A stretch of DNA of 64,000 nt from Xenorhabdus lircayensis (GTDB taxonomy: Bacteria; Pseudomonadota; Gammaproteobacteria; Enterobacterales; Enterobacteriaceae): the NCBI RefSeq assembly GCF_016306625.1, contig NZ_JACOII010000020.1, positions 1 through 64,000 of the forward strand, given 5' to 3'. The notes below the pieces were generated by a model, which searched no databases, was not told the DNA's origin, and saw nothing but the letters and a program-made list of their open reading frames with translations. Positions 48,427 to 59,756 of the stretch are shown piece by piece. Numbering within the stretch: position 1 is the first letter of the stretch; every line of letters begins with the position of its first letter. The translations under genes and the position numbers were made by a program.

Positions 48427-49350
48427 TCAGTCCTTATTACACATAGTCTTGTTACACATAGGGAAGCCAAGTACCTCGCGGGAGGCATAATAAGCTTCAG
48501 CAACTGATTTGGTCAGGGTGCGAATGCGCAGGATATAGCGCTGACGTTCAGTCACAGAAATCGCTTTACGTGCATCCAGCAAGTTAAAAGTATGACCCGC
48601 TTTCAGAATGCGTTCATAGGCTGGCAGTGGTAGCGGATTCTCCAACGCCAGCAATTCCTGTGCTTCTTTTTCATATTGCTCAAAGCAGGTAAACAGGAAA
48701 TCCACATCGGCGTGTTCGAAGTTGTAAGTAGACTGTTCAACTTCATTCTGGTGATAGATGTCGCCATACGTGGTTTTACCCAGCGGACCATCGCTCCATA
48801 CCAGATCGTAAACGCTATCCACGCCCTGAATGTACATCGCAAGACGTTCCAGACCGTAAGTAATTTCACCGGTGACAGGCTTACATTCAAGACCACCAAC
48901 CTGCTGGAAGTAAGTGAACTGAGTCACTTCCATGCCGTTCAGCCAGACTTCCCAGCCCAAACCCCAAGCACCTAAGGTTGGGTTCTCCCAGTTGTCTTCA
49001 ACGAAACGGATATCGTGAACGGTAGGATCGAGTCCCAACGCTTTCAAGGAACCAAGATAGAGTTCCTGAATGTTATCGGGAGATGGCTTGATGATAACCT
49101 GAAATTGATAGTAGTGCTGGAGGCGGTTTGGGTTTTCGCCATAGCGCCCGTCAGTCGGACGACGGGAAGGTTGCACATAAGCTGCTGCAATAGGTTCTGG
49201 CCCCAAGGCACGCAGACAGGTCATAGGATGAGAGGTTCCAGCACCGACTTCCATATCCAATGGTTGGACAATGGTACAGCCTTGATGCGCCCAGTAATCC
49301 TGTAGTGTCAGGATGATTCCCTGAAAGGTTTTGGTATCAAACTTTTGCAT
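48427..49350 (-). CDS. glyQ: Glycyl-tRNA synthetase alpha subunit
   Basis: This 307-residue class II catalytic subunit has motifs [20 protein letters not shown] and [20 protein letters not shown], matching E. coli GlyQ. It forms Gly-AMP and, with GlyS, charges tRNA-Gly. The C-terminus reads [10 protein letters not shown], with a doubled MCNK unit encoded by two near-identical 12-bp stretches, a small recent tandem duplication not expected in the family. Confidence 0.97.
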   Translation of the reverse strand: MQKFDTKTFQGIILTLQDYWAHQGCTIVQPLDMEVGAGTSHPMTCLRALGPEPIAAAYVQPSRRPTDGRYGENPNRLQHYYQFQVIIKPSPDNIQELYLGSLKALGLDPTVHDIRFVEDNWENPTLGAWGLGWEVWLNGMEVTQFTYFQQVGGLECKPVTGEITYGLERLAMYIQGVDSVYDLVWSDGPLGKTTYGDIYHQNEVEQSTYNFEHADVDFLFTCFEQYEKEAQELLALENPLPLPAYERILKAGHTFNLLDARKAISVTERQRYILRIRTLTKSVAEAYYASREVLGFPMCNKTMCNKD

Positions 49351-49545
49351 GTTGAATCCGCACGCGATACATATGAATTTAAACGAAAGGGGTCAGTATA
49401 CCCTTTGACCGTAAGATATACAGCACAGATCGCCTCTCAATTTTGCCGCAGTATAAAAAAATCTTATTCAAATCTCTTTACTTGTATATTTATACAGTTA
49501 AACTTAGTGCAATTATTCACCATTATCTGTAAGGAAGTTCGATTC

Positions 49546-50109
49546 ATGAGCAAGGAAATGACTCGCTGCGGTTGGGTAACATCCGATCCTGATTATCTGG
49601 CCTATCATGACAATGAATGGGGCAGGCCATTGAGAGATAGTCAGCAACTTTTTGAACTAATTTGCCTCGAAGGGCAGCAAGCTGGTTTATCATGGCTCAC
49701 GATCCTGAAAAAACGGGAAGGTTATAGAAAGTGCTTCCATCAATTTGATCCCGTCAAAATCGCTAAAATGGATGAAACAGATGTTGAGCGGCTGATGAAA
49801 GAACCCGCCATCGTGCGTAATCGAGCCAAAATCAATGCAATTATTCATAATGCCCGCGCTTATCTGCAAATGGCCGAACAAGGGGAAAATTTCAGTACGT
49901 TTATCTGGCATTTTGTCAACGACTCTCCCTTGATTAATCACTGGGAAACGCTGACAGAAGTTCCTGTCAAAACAACCAATTCTGACGCCCTCTCCACTGA
50001 GCTGAAAAAACAAGGATTTAAATTTATTGGTAGCACCACTTGCTATGCTTTTATGCAAGCGGCAGGCTTGGTAAACGATCATGTCACCCATTGTTGGTGC
50101 CGGAAATAA
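49546..50109 (+). CDS. tag: 3-methyladenine DNA glycosylase I
   Basis: This 187-residue Tag starts at MSKEMTRCGW, with AAGGAAG upstream; the longer upstream frame is not supported. It keeps RCGWV, YHDNEWGRPLRDS, CLEGQQAGLSWLTILKKR and the C-terminal zinc-snap residues: Cys and His near the N-terminus, His and Cys in NDHVTHCWC. It removes 3-methyladenine from alkylated DNA in the cytoplasm. It is divergent from glyQ. Confidence 0.95.
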   Translation: MSKEMTRCGWVTSDPDYLAYHDNEWGRPLRDSQQLFELICLEGQQAGLSWLTILKKREGYRKCFHQFDPVKIAKMDETDVERLMKEPAIVRNRAKINAIIHNARAYLQMAEQGENFSTFIWHFVNDSPLINHWETLTEVPVKTTNSDALSTELKKQGFKFIGSTTCYAFMQAAGLVNDHVTHCWCRK

Positions 50110-50351
50110 GCTCCCTGTGTCAGAAAATAGGTTACCTGTAGCGAAAAATTAAAATTAGTGCATAAAAATAAACAGAAATATCACTTCAAAATATAAAACT
50201 GGATTAATCCAAAATATCCAGTTTTTAAATTCAATAAAAAGTCACATTTCCATATATACAAACATAGAATACCTATTTTTCCCCATTGCACCCTAGTAGT
50301 GAGCGGGGTATGGTGTATTCTTCTCATACAAAAACAGACGCAAACGCCGTT

Positions 50352-51608
50352 ATGAAATTTTCGCAATTCGGAAACAAATTTACGCAAGATTCGGGAATTA
50401 CCCGTCTGATGAATGATCTCAACCAAGGTCTGAGAACGCCTGGCGCGATTATGCTAGGTGGCGGTAATCCAGCACATATTCCTGAAATGGATGATTATTT
50501 CCAGCAGATATTGGCTGACATGGCGTCAAGCGGTCAATTGAGCGAAACCCTATGCAACTATGATGGGCCACAAGGGAAAAATACCCTGATAACGGCACTG
50601 GCCCAAGAGTTACAAGAAAAGCTTGGTTGGGATATCCATCCACAAAATATCGCCCTGACCAACGGCAGCCAAAGTGCCTTTTTCTATCTGTTTAACTTAC
50701 TGGCTGGCCGCGCTGAAGACGGTTCAATGAAGCGCGTTTTGTTTCCTCTTACGCCAGAATATATTGGCTATTCAGATTCAGGTTTGGATGAAGGGTTATT
50801 TGTCGCCAATAAACCGAATATTGAATTGCTGCCCAACGGCCAATTTAAGTATCGAGTTGATTTCGATCACCTGAATATTTCTGAAGATATCAACCTGATT
50901 TGTGTCTCCCGCCCAACCAACCCAACGGGCAACGTCATCACCGACGAAGAATTGCTACGCTTGGATGGACTGGCTCAACAGCATCAGATCCCTCTGTTAA
51001 TTGATAATGCTTACGGTGTGCCATTCCCCGGTATTATCTTCAGCGAAGCCACCCCACTGTGGAACCACAATATTATTCTGTGCATGAGCCTATCTAAACT
51101 TGGGCTACCGGGTTCTCGCTGCGGAATCATCATCGCCAATGAGAAAATTATCAGTGCAGTCAGTAACATGAATGGCATTATCAGCCTGTCTCCAGGCGGT
51201 ATTGGGCCGGCTATCGCGCTGGAAATGATTAGACGCAATGATCTGTTCCGTCTATCGCAAAATATCATCCAGCCGTTTTATAAAAAACGGGTAGACAACG
51301 TGATTGAGATTATTCGCCGCCATATGTCGGAAGATCGCTGTCTCATCCATAAACCGGAAGGTGCAATATTCCTCTGGCTCTGGTTCAAAAACTTGCCAAT
51401 CACGACGGAAGTCCTTTACCAACGGTTGAAAAAACGGAAAGTGCTGATGGTACCGGGTCATTTCTTCTTTCCGGGACTGGAACATCATTGGCCTCATGCC
51501 CATCAATGCATGCGCATGAACTATATCCCTGATGTGGAAAAGATCGAAGAAGGCATCCGCATTCTGTCTGAAGAGATTGAGATAGCGCACAAAGAAGCTG
51601 AACGTTGA
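50352..51608 (+). CDS. avtA: Valine-pyruvate aminotransferase
   Basis: This 418-residue PLP enzyme is close to E. coli AvtA (GITRLMNDLNQGLRTPGAIM; YDGPQGKNTLI; RPTNPTGNVITDEELL; SLSKLGLPGSRCG with the PLP Lys). It interconverts valine and pyruvate with 2-ketoisovalerate and alanine. The start at 50352 gives the E. coli length; an ATG at 50310 with a GCGGGG site is an alternative with 14 extra residues. Confidence 0.94.
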   Translation: MKFSQFGNKFTQDSGITRLMNDLNQGLRTPGAIMLGGGNPAHIPEMDDYFQQILADMASSGQLSETLCNYDGPQGKNTLITALAQELQEKLGWDIHPQNIALTNGSQSAFFYLFNLLAGRAEDGSMKRVLFPLTPEYIGYSDSGLDEGLFVANKPNIELLPNGQFKYRVDFDHLNISEDINLICVSRPTNPTGNVITDEELLRLDGLAQQHQIPLLIDNAYGVPFPGIIFSEATPLWNHNIILCMSLSKLGLPGSRCGIIIANEKIISAVSNMNGIISLSPGGIGPAIALEMIRRNDLFRLSQNIIQPFYKKRVDNVIEIIRRHMSEDRCLIHKPEGAIFLWLWFKNLPITTEVLYQRLKKRKVLMVPGHFFFPGLEHHWPHAHQCMRMNYIPDVEKIEEGIRILSEEIEIAHKEAER

Positions 51609-51637
51609 TCTGTGCAGCAAACAGTAATCAGCACAAT

Positions 51638-51670
51638 AAAAAAAGCTCCCTCATTTAGGGGGGAGGGAGC
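51638..51670 (-). terminator. Terminator of an orphan minus-strand transcript
   Basis: On the minus strand, GCTCCCTC pairs with GAGGGAGC and is followed by seven T residues. It points toward avtA's 3' end and lies 300 bp past the yidE stop. It could end yidE transcripts or the candidate small RNA just upstream. Confidence 0.88.
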
Positions 51671-51784
51671 AAGATGATAACGAGGACTTTTACCTGCGAA
51701 CAGGACAGTAGTTATTAGAATCCCAAAAGAATTCTTCACACACAATTAGGAAAGGAAAACAATCCTTGTTTATACACCTTCCCT
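51638..51784 (-). ncRNA. Candidate small RNA between avtA and yidE
   Basis: The terminator at 51638-51670 is preceded by about 115 bp without a conserved gene. A TATACT box (51796-51791, minus) would start a transcript of about 147 nt near 51784; its -35 (TAGAAC) is poor. The RNA would carry a C-rich stretch (CTTGCTCCCTCCCCCC) able to pair with ribosome-binding sites, typical of Hfq-dependent regulators. I do not recognise it as a known enterobacterial small RNA. A short reading frame crosses it but has no family match. Confidence 0.4.
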
Positions 51785-51906
51785 GAACTGAGTATATTAA
51801 ACCAGAAAAAATAAGTTCTAATGGTTTGAATAAGCAGGGATTTTTTACTTTAAATTGCCTCTACTATCTCAAATTAAGATCAAATTGGAACAGTTGGGTG
51901 ATATTC

Positions 51907-51922
51907 TGTGATCTAAAGCACA
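51907..51922. promoter_or_regulatory. CRP-like operator
   Basis: TGTGA-TCTAAA-GCACA matches the CRP half-site pair TGTGA-N6-TCACA at 9 of 10 positions. It lies 47 bp past the yidE stop and about 130 bp upstream of the proposed small-RNA start; a weaker GATAGT box (51868-51863) would place it near -59 instead. yidE points into it, so it is not that gene's promoter. Confidence 0.55.
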
Positions 51923-51969
51923 TTTAATGAATCAAGTAAGCATACTTAAATAATTAGCAATGATCTCAA

Positions 51970-53631
51970 TCATCCTAGTGTCCAGAAAATCACTGCCAAA
52001 ATTTGGGGTGACATAATCCTAAAAAACATCACCAGTGGATAAACCGTCGCGTACGACAACGCCGCAGCTCCGCTGGTACTGTGAATCGTATTGGCAAAAG
52101 CCAGAGCAGGAGGATCCGTCATTGCACCGGCCAGCATCCCACACAAGCTGAGATAATTCATTTTGGCAACAAAGCGTGCCAACAGGCTCACGATCAATAG
52201 GGGAACTATCGTTATCAATGCTCCATAACCTATCCATGACAGCCCTTCTCCATGCACCAGTGTATTAATGAAATCGCCACCAGATTTCAGCCCAACAACA
52301 GCAAGAAACATGACAATACCCAACTCACGCAGTGCAAGATTTGCACTTGGAGGCATAAACCAATAGAGTTTTCCAATTGTGCCAATACGCCCCAAAATCA
52401 AAGCAATAACCAAAGGCCCACCCGCCAGTCCCAGGCGTAAAGCAGCAGGGAAACCAGGAATAAACAGAGGAATAGAACCCAACAAAATTCCCAGACCGAT
52501 CCCAATAAATACAGGCAGCATCTGAACCTGCTGGAGTTTTTGCTGTGAATTACCCAGTAGCCTTGTGGCGGCTTCTACAGCTTCAGGACGCCCGACGATA
52601 TTCAGGATATCGCCAAACTGCAAACTGGCATTATTGCTGGCAACCAGTTCAATCCCCGCACGATTGAGGCGCGTGACAACAACATCATATTTCTGTTTTA
52701 AGTTGAGTGACCCAAGCCGCTGGCTCAATACCTCATCATTCGTCACAACAACTCTGACCGATTGGAAAATACTGCCGGAGGTAGACAGAGATACATCAAC
52801 TTCTTCACCAATCATCAAACGAACTTGGTTCAGCGCTTCCCGCTGCCCCACCAGATAAAGCAAATCCCCACTCTGGATCACGGTAGTTGGCTGGGGCACC
52901 ATCAATAAGTCCGCTCGTTTCAGGCGTGAGCACACAACTTCGTCACTGTTGAGCAAGGGAATATCCTGCATCACTAATCCATTCAGATTCGGATTACGTA
53001 CAGCGATATTCATTGTCTGGAGTATTTCCCGGCTATGATTATTTTGGCTATCAAACGCCTTGGCTTCGCGTTCAATGCTAATTCTGAAAAAAAGGCGTAC
53101 CAACCACATAACCAGCAAGATACCGCAGATCCCCATGGGATAAGCCATCGCGTATCCCATGCCCATTTGGCCGACAAAGGAAGGCTCCGAACCCAAATCC
53201 ACCAAAATTTGTTGCCCCGCTCCCAGCGATGGAGTATTTGTCACTGCACCAGAAAAAATACCCAGAATAATAGGCAAAGGAACATCAAACAATTTATGAA
53301 TAATAGCAGCGACCAGACTGCCAATAATTACAATCAGAGCAGCAAAACCATTTAATTTAAGACCAGAAACCCGCAAAGAAGAAAAGAATCCCGGCCCGAC
53401 TTGTATTCCAATAGTATAAACAAATAGAATTAAGCCAAATTCCTGAATGAAATGTAGCATGTCATTACTGAGAGATAGCGAATACGTCTGGGCGAAATGA
53501 CCGACAATAATTCCGCCAAACAAAACGCCACCAATCCCAAGACCAATACCATATATTTTCCAGTTACCTATCCATAACCCCAATGAGGCAGCCAATGCCA
53601 ACAAGCTCATTGTTAATGCAATATCACTCAT
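51970..53631 (-). CDS. yidE: YidE putative transporter (AspT/YidE family)
   Basis: This 553-residue membrane protein has the same length as E. coli YidE. Two blocks of about five transmembrane helices flank two RCK_C/TrkA-C ligand-binding domains (about 200-280 and 285-370). [16 protein letters not shown] and [13 protein letters not shown] are the paired duplicated motifs of the aspartate:alanine exchanger superfamily. The substrate is unknown. Confidence 0.93.
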   Translation of the reverse strand: MSDIALTMSLLALAASLGLWIGNWKIYGIGLGIGGVLFGGIIVGHFAQTYSLSLSNDMLHFIQEFGLILFVYTIGIQVGPGFFSSLRVSGLKLNGFAALIVIIGSLVAAIIHKLFDVPLPIILGIFSGAVTNTPSLGAGQQILVDLGSEPSFVGQMGMGYAMAYPMGICGILLVMWLVRLFFRISIEREAKAFDSQNNHSREILQTMNIAVRNPNLNGLVMQDIPLLNSDEVVCSRLKRADLLMVPQPTTVIQSGDLLYLVGQREALNQVRLMIGEEVDVSLSTSGSIFQSVRVVVTNDEVLSQRLGSLNLKQKYDVVVTRLNRAGIELVASNNASLQFGDILNIVGRPEAVEAATRLLGNSQQKLQQVQMLPVFIGIGLGILLGSIPLFIPGFPAALRLGLAGGPLVIALILGRIGTIGKLYWFMPPSANLALRELGIVMFLAVVGLKSGGDFINTLVHGEGLSWIGYGALITIVPLLIVSLLARFVAKMNYLSLCGMLAGAMTDPPALAFANTIHSTSGAAALSYATVYPLVMFFRIMSPQILAVIFWTLG

Positions 53632-54172
53632 GACCTGCTTCCTTTACCAAAGGTTAACAATCTAGGAAATTCGGCATATTCCCTTCATATGCCCCATGAA
53701 TGACAAGATTGCCATCAATTGAATGCTTACATGAATTAACAAACAGGTATGTGTCTTAAACCACATATCGCACGCTTTTCCCATTTTTATGGGTAGAATT
53801 TTATTCAGGGAAATTTTTTATTTGCTGACTAAAAATCGACTACCAAATATATTCAATAAATAAATATCCATGAACACAATCAATATCACTTTGAATAATT
53901 CTGATCATTGTTACCAAATGTGATGAAATTATTTTTCTTCATGCCGACTCAAAAAAGTGGACATAAAAACGGAATTAAAATTTCCATCACAAAAAATTAT
54001 TAAATTTAGCGATAAGTGCTATAGCAAACTGGATATTACCTGACTATAGTAAATAGTATTCATGAGTAAACAGTATTAAAGGTTTATCTTCATGCTTTGG
54101 AAAAGTGGCGTTAAAGAGCAAATTTAAAGTATCTGAACACTGGCAAATTAACTCATTGAGATCATGGAAACG
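53632..54172. other. Gene-free gap where ibpAB lie in E. coli
   Basis: This is 541 bp of AT-rich DNA between yidE and yidQ. In E. coli the small heat-shock genes ibpA and ibpB occupy this place; no trace of their coding sequence is visible here. A small inverted repeat (GGCATAT/ATATGCC, 53673-53693) lies upstream of yidE. Confidence 0.5.
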
Positions 54173-54505
54173 ATGAAAAACCGTAAAACGCTTCTATCAT
54201 TATGTACCACATTGGGATGGCTACTTGTCACGGGCTGCTCCAGCATCATGACGCATAGCGGCCCCCATCAAGGTTACTATTCAGGAGCAAAAGCCAATAT
54301 TGGCATGTTGAAAGATGACAAGACTGGATGGGTCATGAAACCTCTGCTCGCGGTTGATCTTCCATTTTCTGCCTTTTTAGATACGCTTTTGCTTCCCTAT
54401 GATTATGCCCGCTCCAGTCAAGATAACGCAGATACATCCCCTAAGCATCGTATTGAACAGCTGGGGAAAAATTTAATCGCTGTACTTCCCGCCTCAGAAG
54501 CCTAG
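54173..54505 (+). CDS. yidQ: YidQ/YceK-family lipoprotein
   Basis: This 110-residue lipoprotein matches E. coli YidQ in length. The signal sequence ends at lipobox LVTGC (Cys22). The conserved body has YYSGAKANIGMLKDD and LLAVDLPFSAFLDTLLLPYDY. The start is set at the ATG at 54173; an ATG three codons earlier is possible. Its function is unknown and it is probably outer-membrane anchored. Confidence 0.88.
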   Translation: MKNRKTLLSLCTTLGWLLVTGCSSIMTHSGPHQGYYSGAKANIGMLKDDKTGWVMKPLLAVDLPFSAFLDTLLLPYDYARSSQDNADTSPKHRIEQLGKNLIAVLPASEA

Positions 54506-54630
54506 CTAACTATGTCACTGGGATGAGTGAACGCAGCCAACACAGCAACAAATCGAAAGATGAAGGATATAATCAGCATATTATTGGGCATCGCCATGAA
54601 CCTGCGATGCTCATCTCAGTAATATCTGCC

Positions 54631-55920
54631 TCAATCAATCCCTGTTTCAACCACAAATATCTGCTGGTAACCGTCAATATTACGCATAAAAGCAACATAG
54701 CGATCATCCGGTGATATCACTATTGCATCTGCGGAAGGTGCATCATCTGTGCGCTCTGTTAAACGCCGCATTTCGCCATTTTGACTGTCACAGAGCACGA
54801 CACTATTATCACAAACACAGGCAATAAACCGACCACGGCTATCCCAGCTAAATGCAGATTGTATATTGTCATGACTGTGGGTTATCTGCATTGGCTTACC
54901 GCCATTTGGTGAGATATACCATAGCTGGACAATCCCATCTTCATTTTTCATCAAAAAACAAATTTTGCTGCCATCCGGCGATGTTCTCAGCCAATGCCGT
55001 GGAATATTCACTACTCCCGGCCAGCGCTTATCATGCGTAAAGGTTAAACGCCTCTGTTTCACCCCCGCTGGCGGAGCTGGTAATGTTGTTTCAGTACCTG
55101 CCAAAGGCTGATTGCCCGCAATAACGTAATCGCCATCGTTTTCAGGTAAGTCAACGAGATAAATTTCCGGTATCTTTTCACCATCTTCAGCGCGTGTATC
55201 CCCAATAAAGGCCAACGCCCAGCGCTGCCATTGACCATTATCTTTAAGATACCCCCGCAGCCCAATCCATCCCTCTTCATAAGCCCGATTGATATCATCA
55301 CTTCCGGGACGTGGATGTGCAGTGGTATTGCTGACAACAACCGAAAAATAGCTGCCATCATATTCTCTCGGATGTTTTTTCGCTGACATCACGGGCCCTA
55401 ACGGAACTGCCACAGCAACATTACGTAAGTCGAGAGCAGAGTCTAACTTATGCATCACATGGTCGTTATAAGTGAAACTCAAGCGGCGGCCATCAGGACT
55501 GAAAACGTGAACATGCGTACCACCACGCAAAGCACCTGCGGTATAAGGAGGAGTAATATCCATTGCATCAATGTTAACCGCCACATTCGGCTGGATATCG
55601 GAAACAATCACACCACGACGATGATGGAAATCATACTGCCACTGTGCATCTGGTTTTTCTGGGCCGTGAATAAACGCATAACTCGCTGGCTCCTGAGGAC
55701 TCACAGTCACAACACCGACATGAGCACCGTCTTTTGCCTGATAGATAATTTCAGTCTGTTCATTATCCACATGAATTTTTTCTATCGTTAAGCCAGTAAA
55801 AGACGCACCACTGGGACGAACGTCGTATACTAACCACTGACTGTCAGGCGTCCAGATATTTATATTAGTTATCTGATGGCTACGGCTGTCGAATGTAATC
55901 TGGCGTTCCTTAAAAACCAT
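54631..55920 (-). CDS. yidR: YidR, DUF3748 beta-propeller-like protein
   Basis: This 429-residue protein is similar to E. coli YidR. It contains repeated WD40/TolB-like blades (TPDSQWLVYDVRPSG; SPDGRRLSFTYNDH; SPDDRYVAFMRNIDGYQQI) with the N-terminal KERQITFDSRSHQIT. There is no signal peptide, so it is cytoplasmic. The role is unknown. It converges on yidQ. Confidence 0.88.
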   Translation of the reverse strand: MVFKERQITFDSRSHQITNINIWTPDSQWLVYDVRPSGASFTGLTIEKIHVDNEQTEIIYQAKDGAHVGVVTVSPQEPASYAFIHGPEKPDAQWQYDFHHRRGVIVSDIQPNVAVNIDAMDITPPYTAGALRGGTHVHVFSPDGRRLSFTYNDHVMHKLDSALDLRNVAVAVPLGPVMSAKKHPREYDGSYFSVVVSNTTAHPRPGSDDINRAYEEGWIGLRGYLKDNGQWQRWALAFIGDTRAEDGEKIPEIYLVDLPENDGDYVIAGNQPLAGTETTLPAPPAGVKQRRLTFTHDKRWPGVVNIPRHWLRTSPDGSKICFLMKNEDGIVQLWYISPNGGKPMQITHSHDNIQSAFSWDSRGRFIACVCDNSVVLCDSQNGEMRRLTERTDDAPSADAIVISPDDRYVAFMRNIDGYQQIFVVETGID

Positions 55921-56055
55921 TTTCCTACCTTATCTTGCGGGGTTTCGGATAATAAAAACTAATCTTATTAAAGTTTGGCTAAAAAATTTCAGTCGAGACG
56001 TTACTATTTCGACAGTACTCTTTACGTATACGTTATATTCCATTTGATTAAATTT

Positions 56056-56673
56056 ATGCTACTCAGTGTCCTTTATATCATTGGTATTACGGCTGAAGCC
56101 ATGACAGGGGCGTTAGCCGCCGGTCGTCGAAAAATGGATGTATTCGGCGTTATCATTATTGCTTCCGTGACGGCCATCGGTGGTGGCACCGTCCGTGATA
56201 TGATTCTGGGCCACTACCCGCTCGGCTGGGTAAAAAATCCAGAATATATCGTGACCGTTGCCTGCGCTGCCGTAGTCACCATCTGGGTTGCCCCCATGAT
56301 GAAACATCTACGCCGTTTATTTCTCATTCTCGATGCGATTGGTTTAATCGTTTTCTCCATCATTGGCGCACAAATCGCGTTGGAGATGCACTATAGCCCG
56401 ATCATCGCAGCCATCGCTGCCGTGATTACCGGTGTTTTTGGCGGGGTATTGCGCGATATGTTTTGCAATACCATTCCTCTGGTATTCCAAAAAGAAATTT
56501 ATGCAGGAGTCTCTTTTGCAGCCGCTTGGCTCTATATCGCTTTATTACATACACCATTGCACCCGAACAGCGTAATCCTGATTACGCTTATTGCAGGACT
56601 AGCTGCACGGTTAATTGCTATCCGTTATCGACTTGGTTTACCCATTTTCCATTACGATAACTCAGACCACTGA
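56056..56673 (+). CDS. yicG: YicG, UPF0126/TRIC-type membrane protein
   Basis: This 205-residue protein has the same length as E. coli YicG when started at [10 protein letters not shown] (56056). Two repeats contain [20 protein letters not shown] and [20 protein letters not shown], the glycine-rich GGG.RD motif of the TRIC-like (UPF0126) family, in seven transmembrane helices. Family members are trimeric cation channels; YicG substrate is not established. Confidence 0.93.
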   Translation: MLLSVLYIIGITAEAMTGALAAGRRKMDVFGVIIIASVTAIGGGTVRDMILGHYPLGWVKNPEYIVTVACAAVVTIWVAPMMKHLRRLFLILDAIGLIVFSIIGAQIALEMHYSPIIAAIAAVITGVFGGVLRDMFCNTIPLVFQKEIYAGVSFAAAWLYIALLHTPLHPNSVILITLIAGLAARLIAIRYRLGLPIFHYDNSDH

Positions 56674-56689
56674 CATTATCATGAGCCTC

Positions 56690-56709
56690 TGGGGCAACCT
56701 CTTGCCCCA
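56690..56709. terminator. Hairpin between convergent yicG and ligB
   Basis: TGGGGCA pairs with TGCCCCA around a 6-base loop, between the two stop codons. There is no T-tract on either strand, so it is at most a weak bidirectional terminator. Confidence 0.55.
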
Positions 56710-56711
56710 CT

Positions 56712-59408
<2,697 letters not shown>

Positions 59409-59462
59409 ACCAAGTTTCAGTATTATGCCCAGTCATTTATTTATCTGTGGAGTAGCACATAT

Positions 59463-59738
59463 ATGGCACGCGTAACTGTTCAAGACGCAGTAGAAAAAAT
59501 TGGTAACCGTTTTGACCTGGTGTTGGTCGCTGCTCGCCGAGCACGCCAATTGCAAATAGGCGGTAAAGATTCCCTCGTTCCAGAAGAAAACGATAAGATG
59601 ACTGTTGTCGCTCTGCGTGAAATTGAGCAAGGCCTCATCAACAATAAAATTCTTGATGTTCGTGAGCGTCAGGAACGGCAAGAACAAGAGGCCGCAGAAA
59701 TCAAAGCCGTTTCTGCCATCGCTGAAGGTCGTCGTTAA
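59463..59738 (+). CDS. rpoZ: RNA polymerase omega subunit
   Basis: This 91-residue omega ([38 protein letters not shown]) assists RNA polymerase assembly and contributes to the ppGpp binding site. It is 18 bp upstream of spoT, whose product controls ppGpp. Confidence 0.97.
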   Translation: MARVTVQDAVEKIGNRFDLVLVAARRARQLQIGGKDSLVPEENDKMTVVALREIEQGLINNKILDVRERQERQEQEAAEIKAVSAIAEGRR

Positions 59739-59756
59739 TTTTACGGTAGGTCTGCC

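Noticed and set aside
51521..51745. Minus-strand frame MCVKNSFG... as an amino-acid leader peptide
   Set aside because: It reads straight through the terminator stem, has no run of one amino acid, and no biosynthetic gene lies downstream on that strand.
54523..54714. Plus-strand frame between yidQ and yidR
   Set aside because: It overlaps the yidR end antisense and shows no motif or ribosome site.
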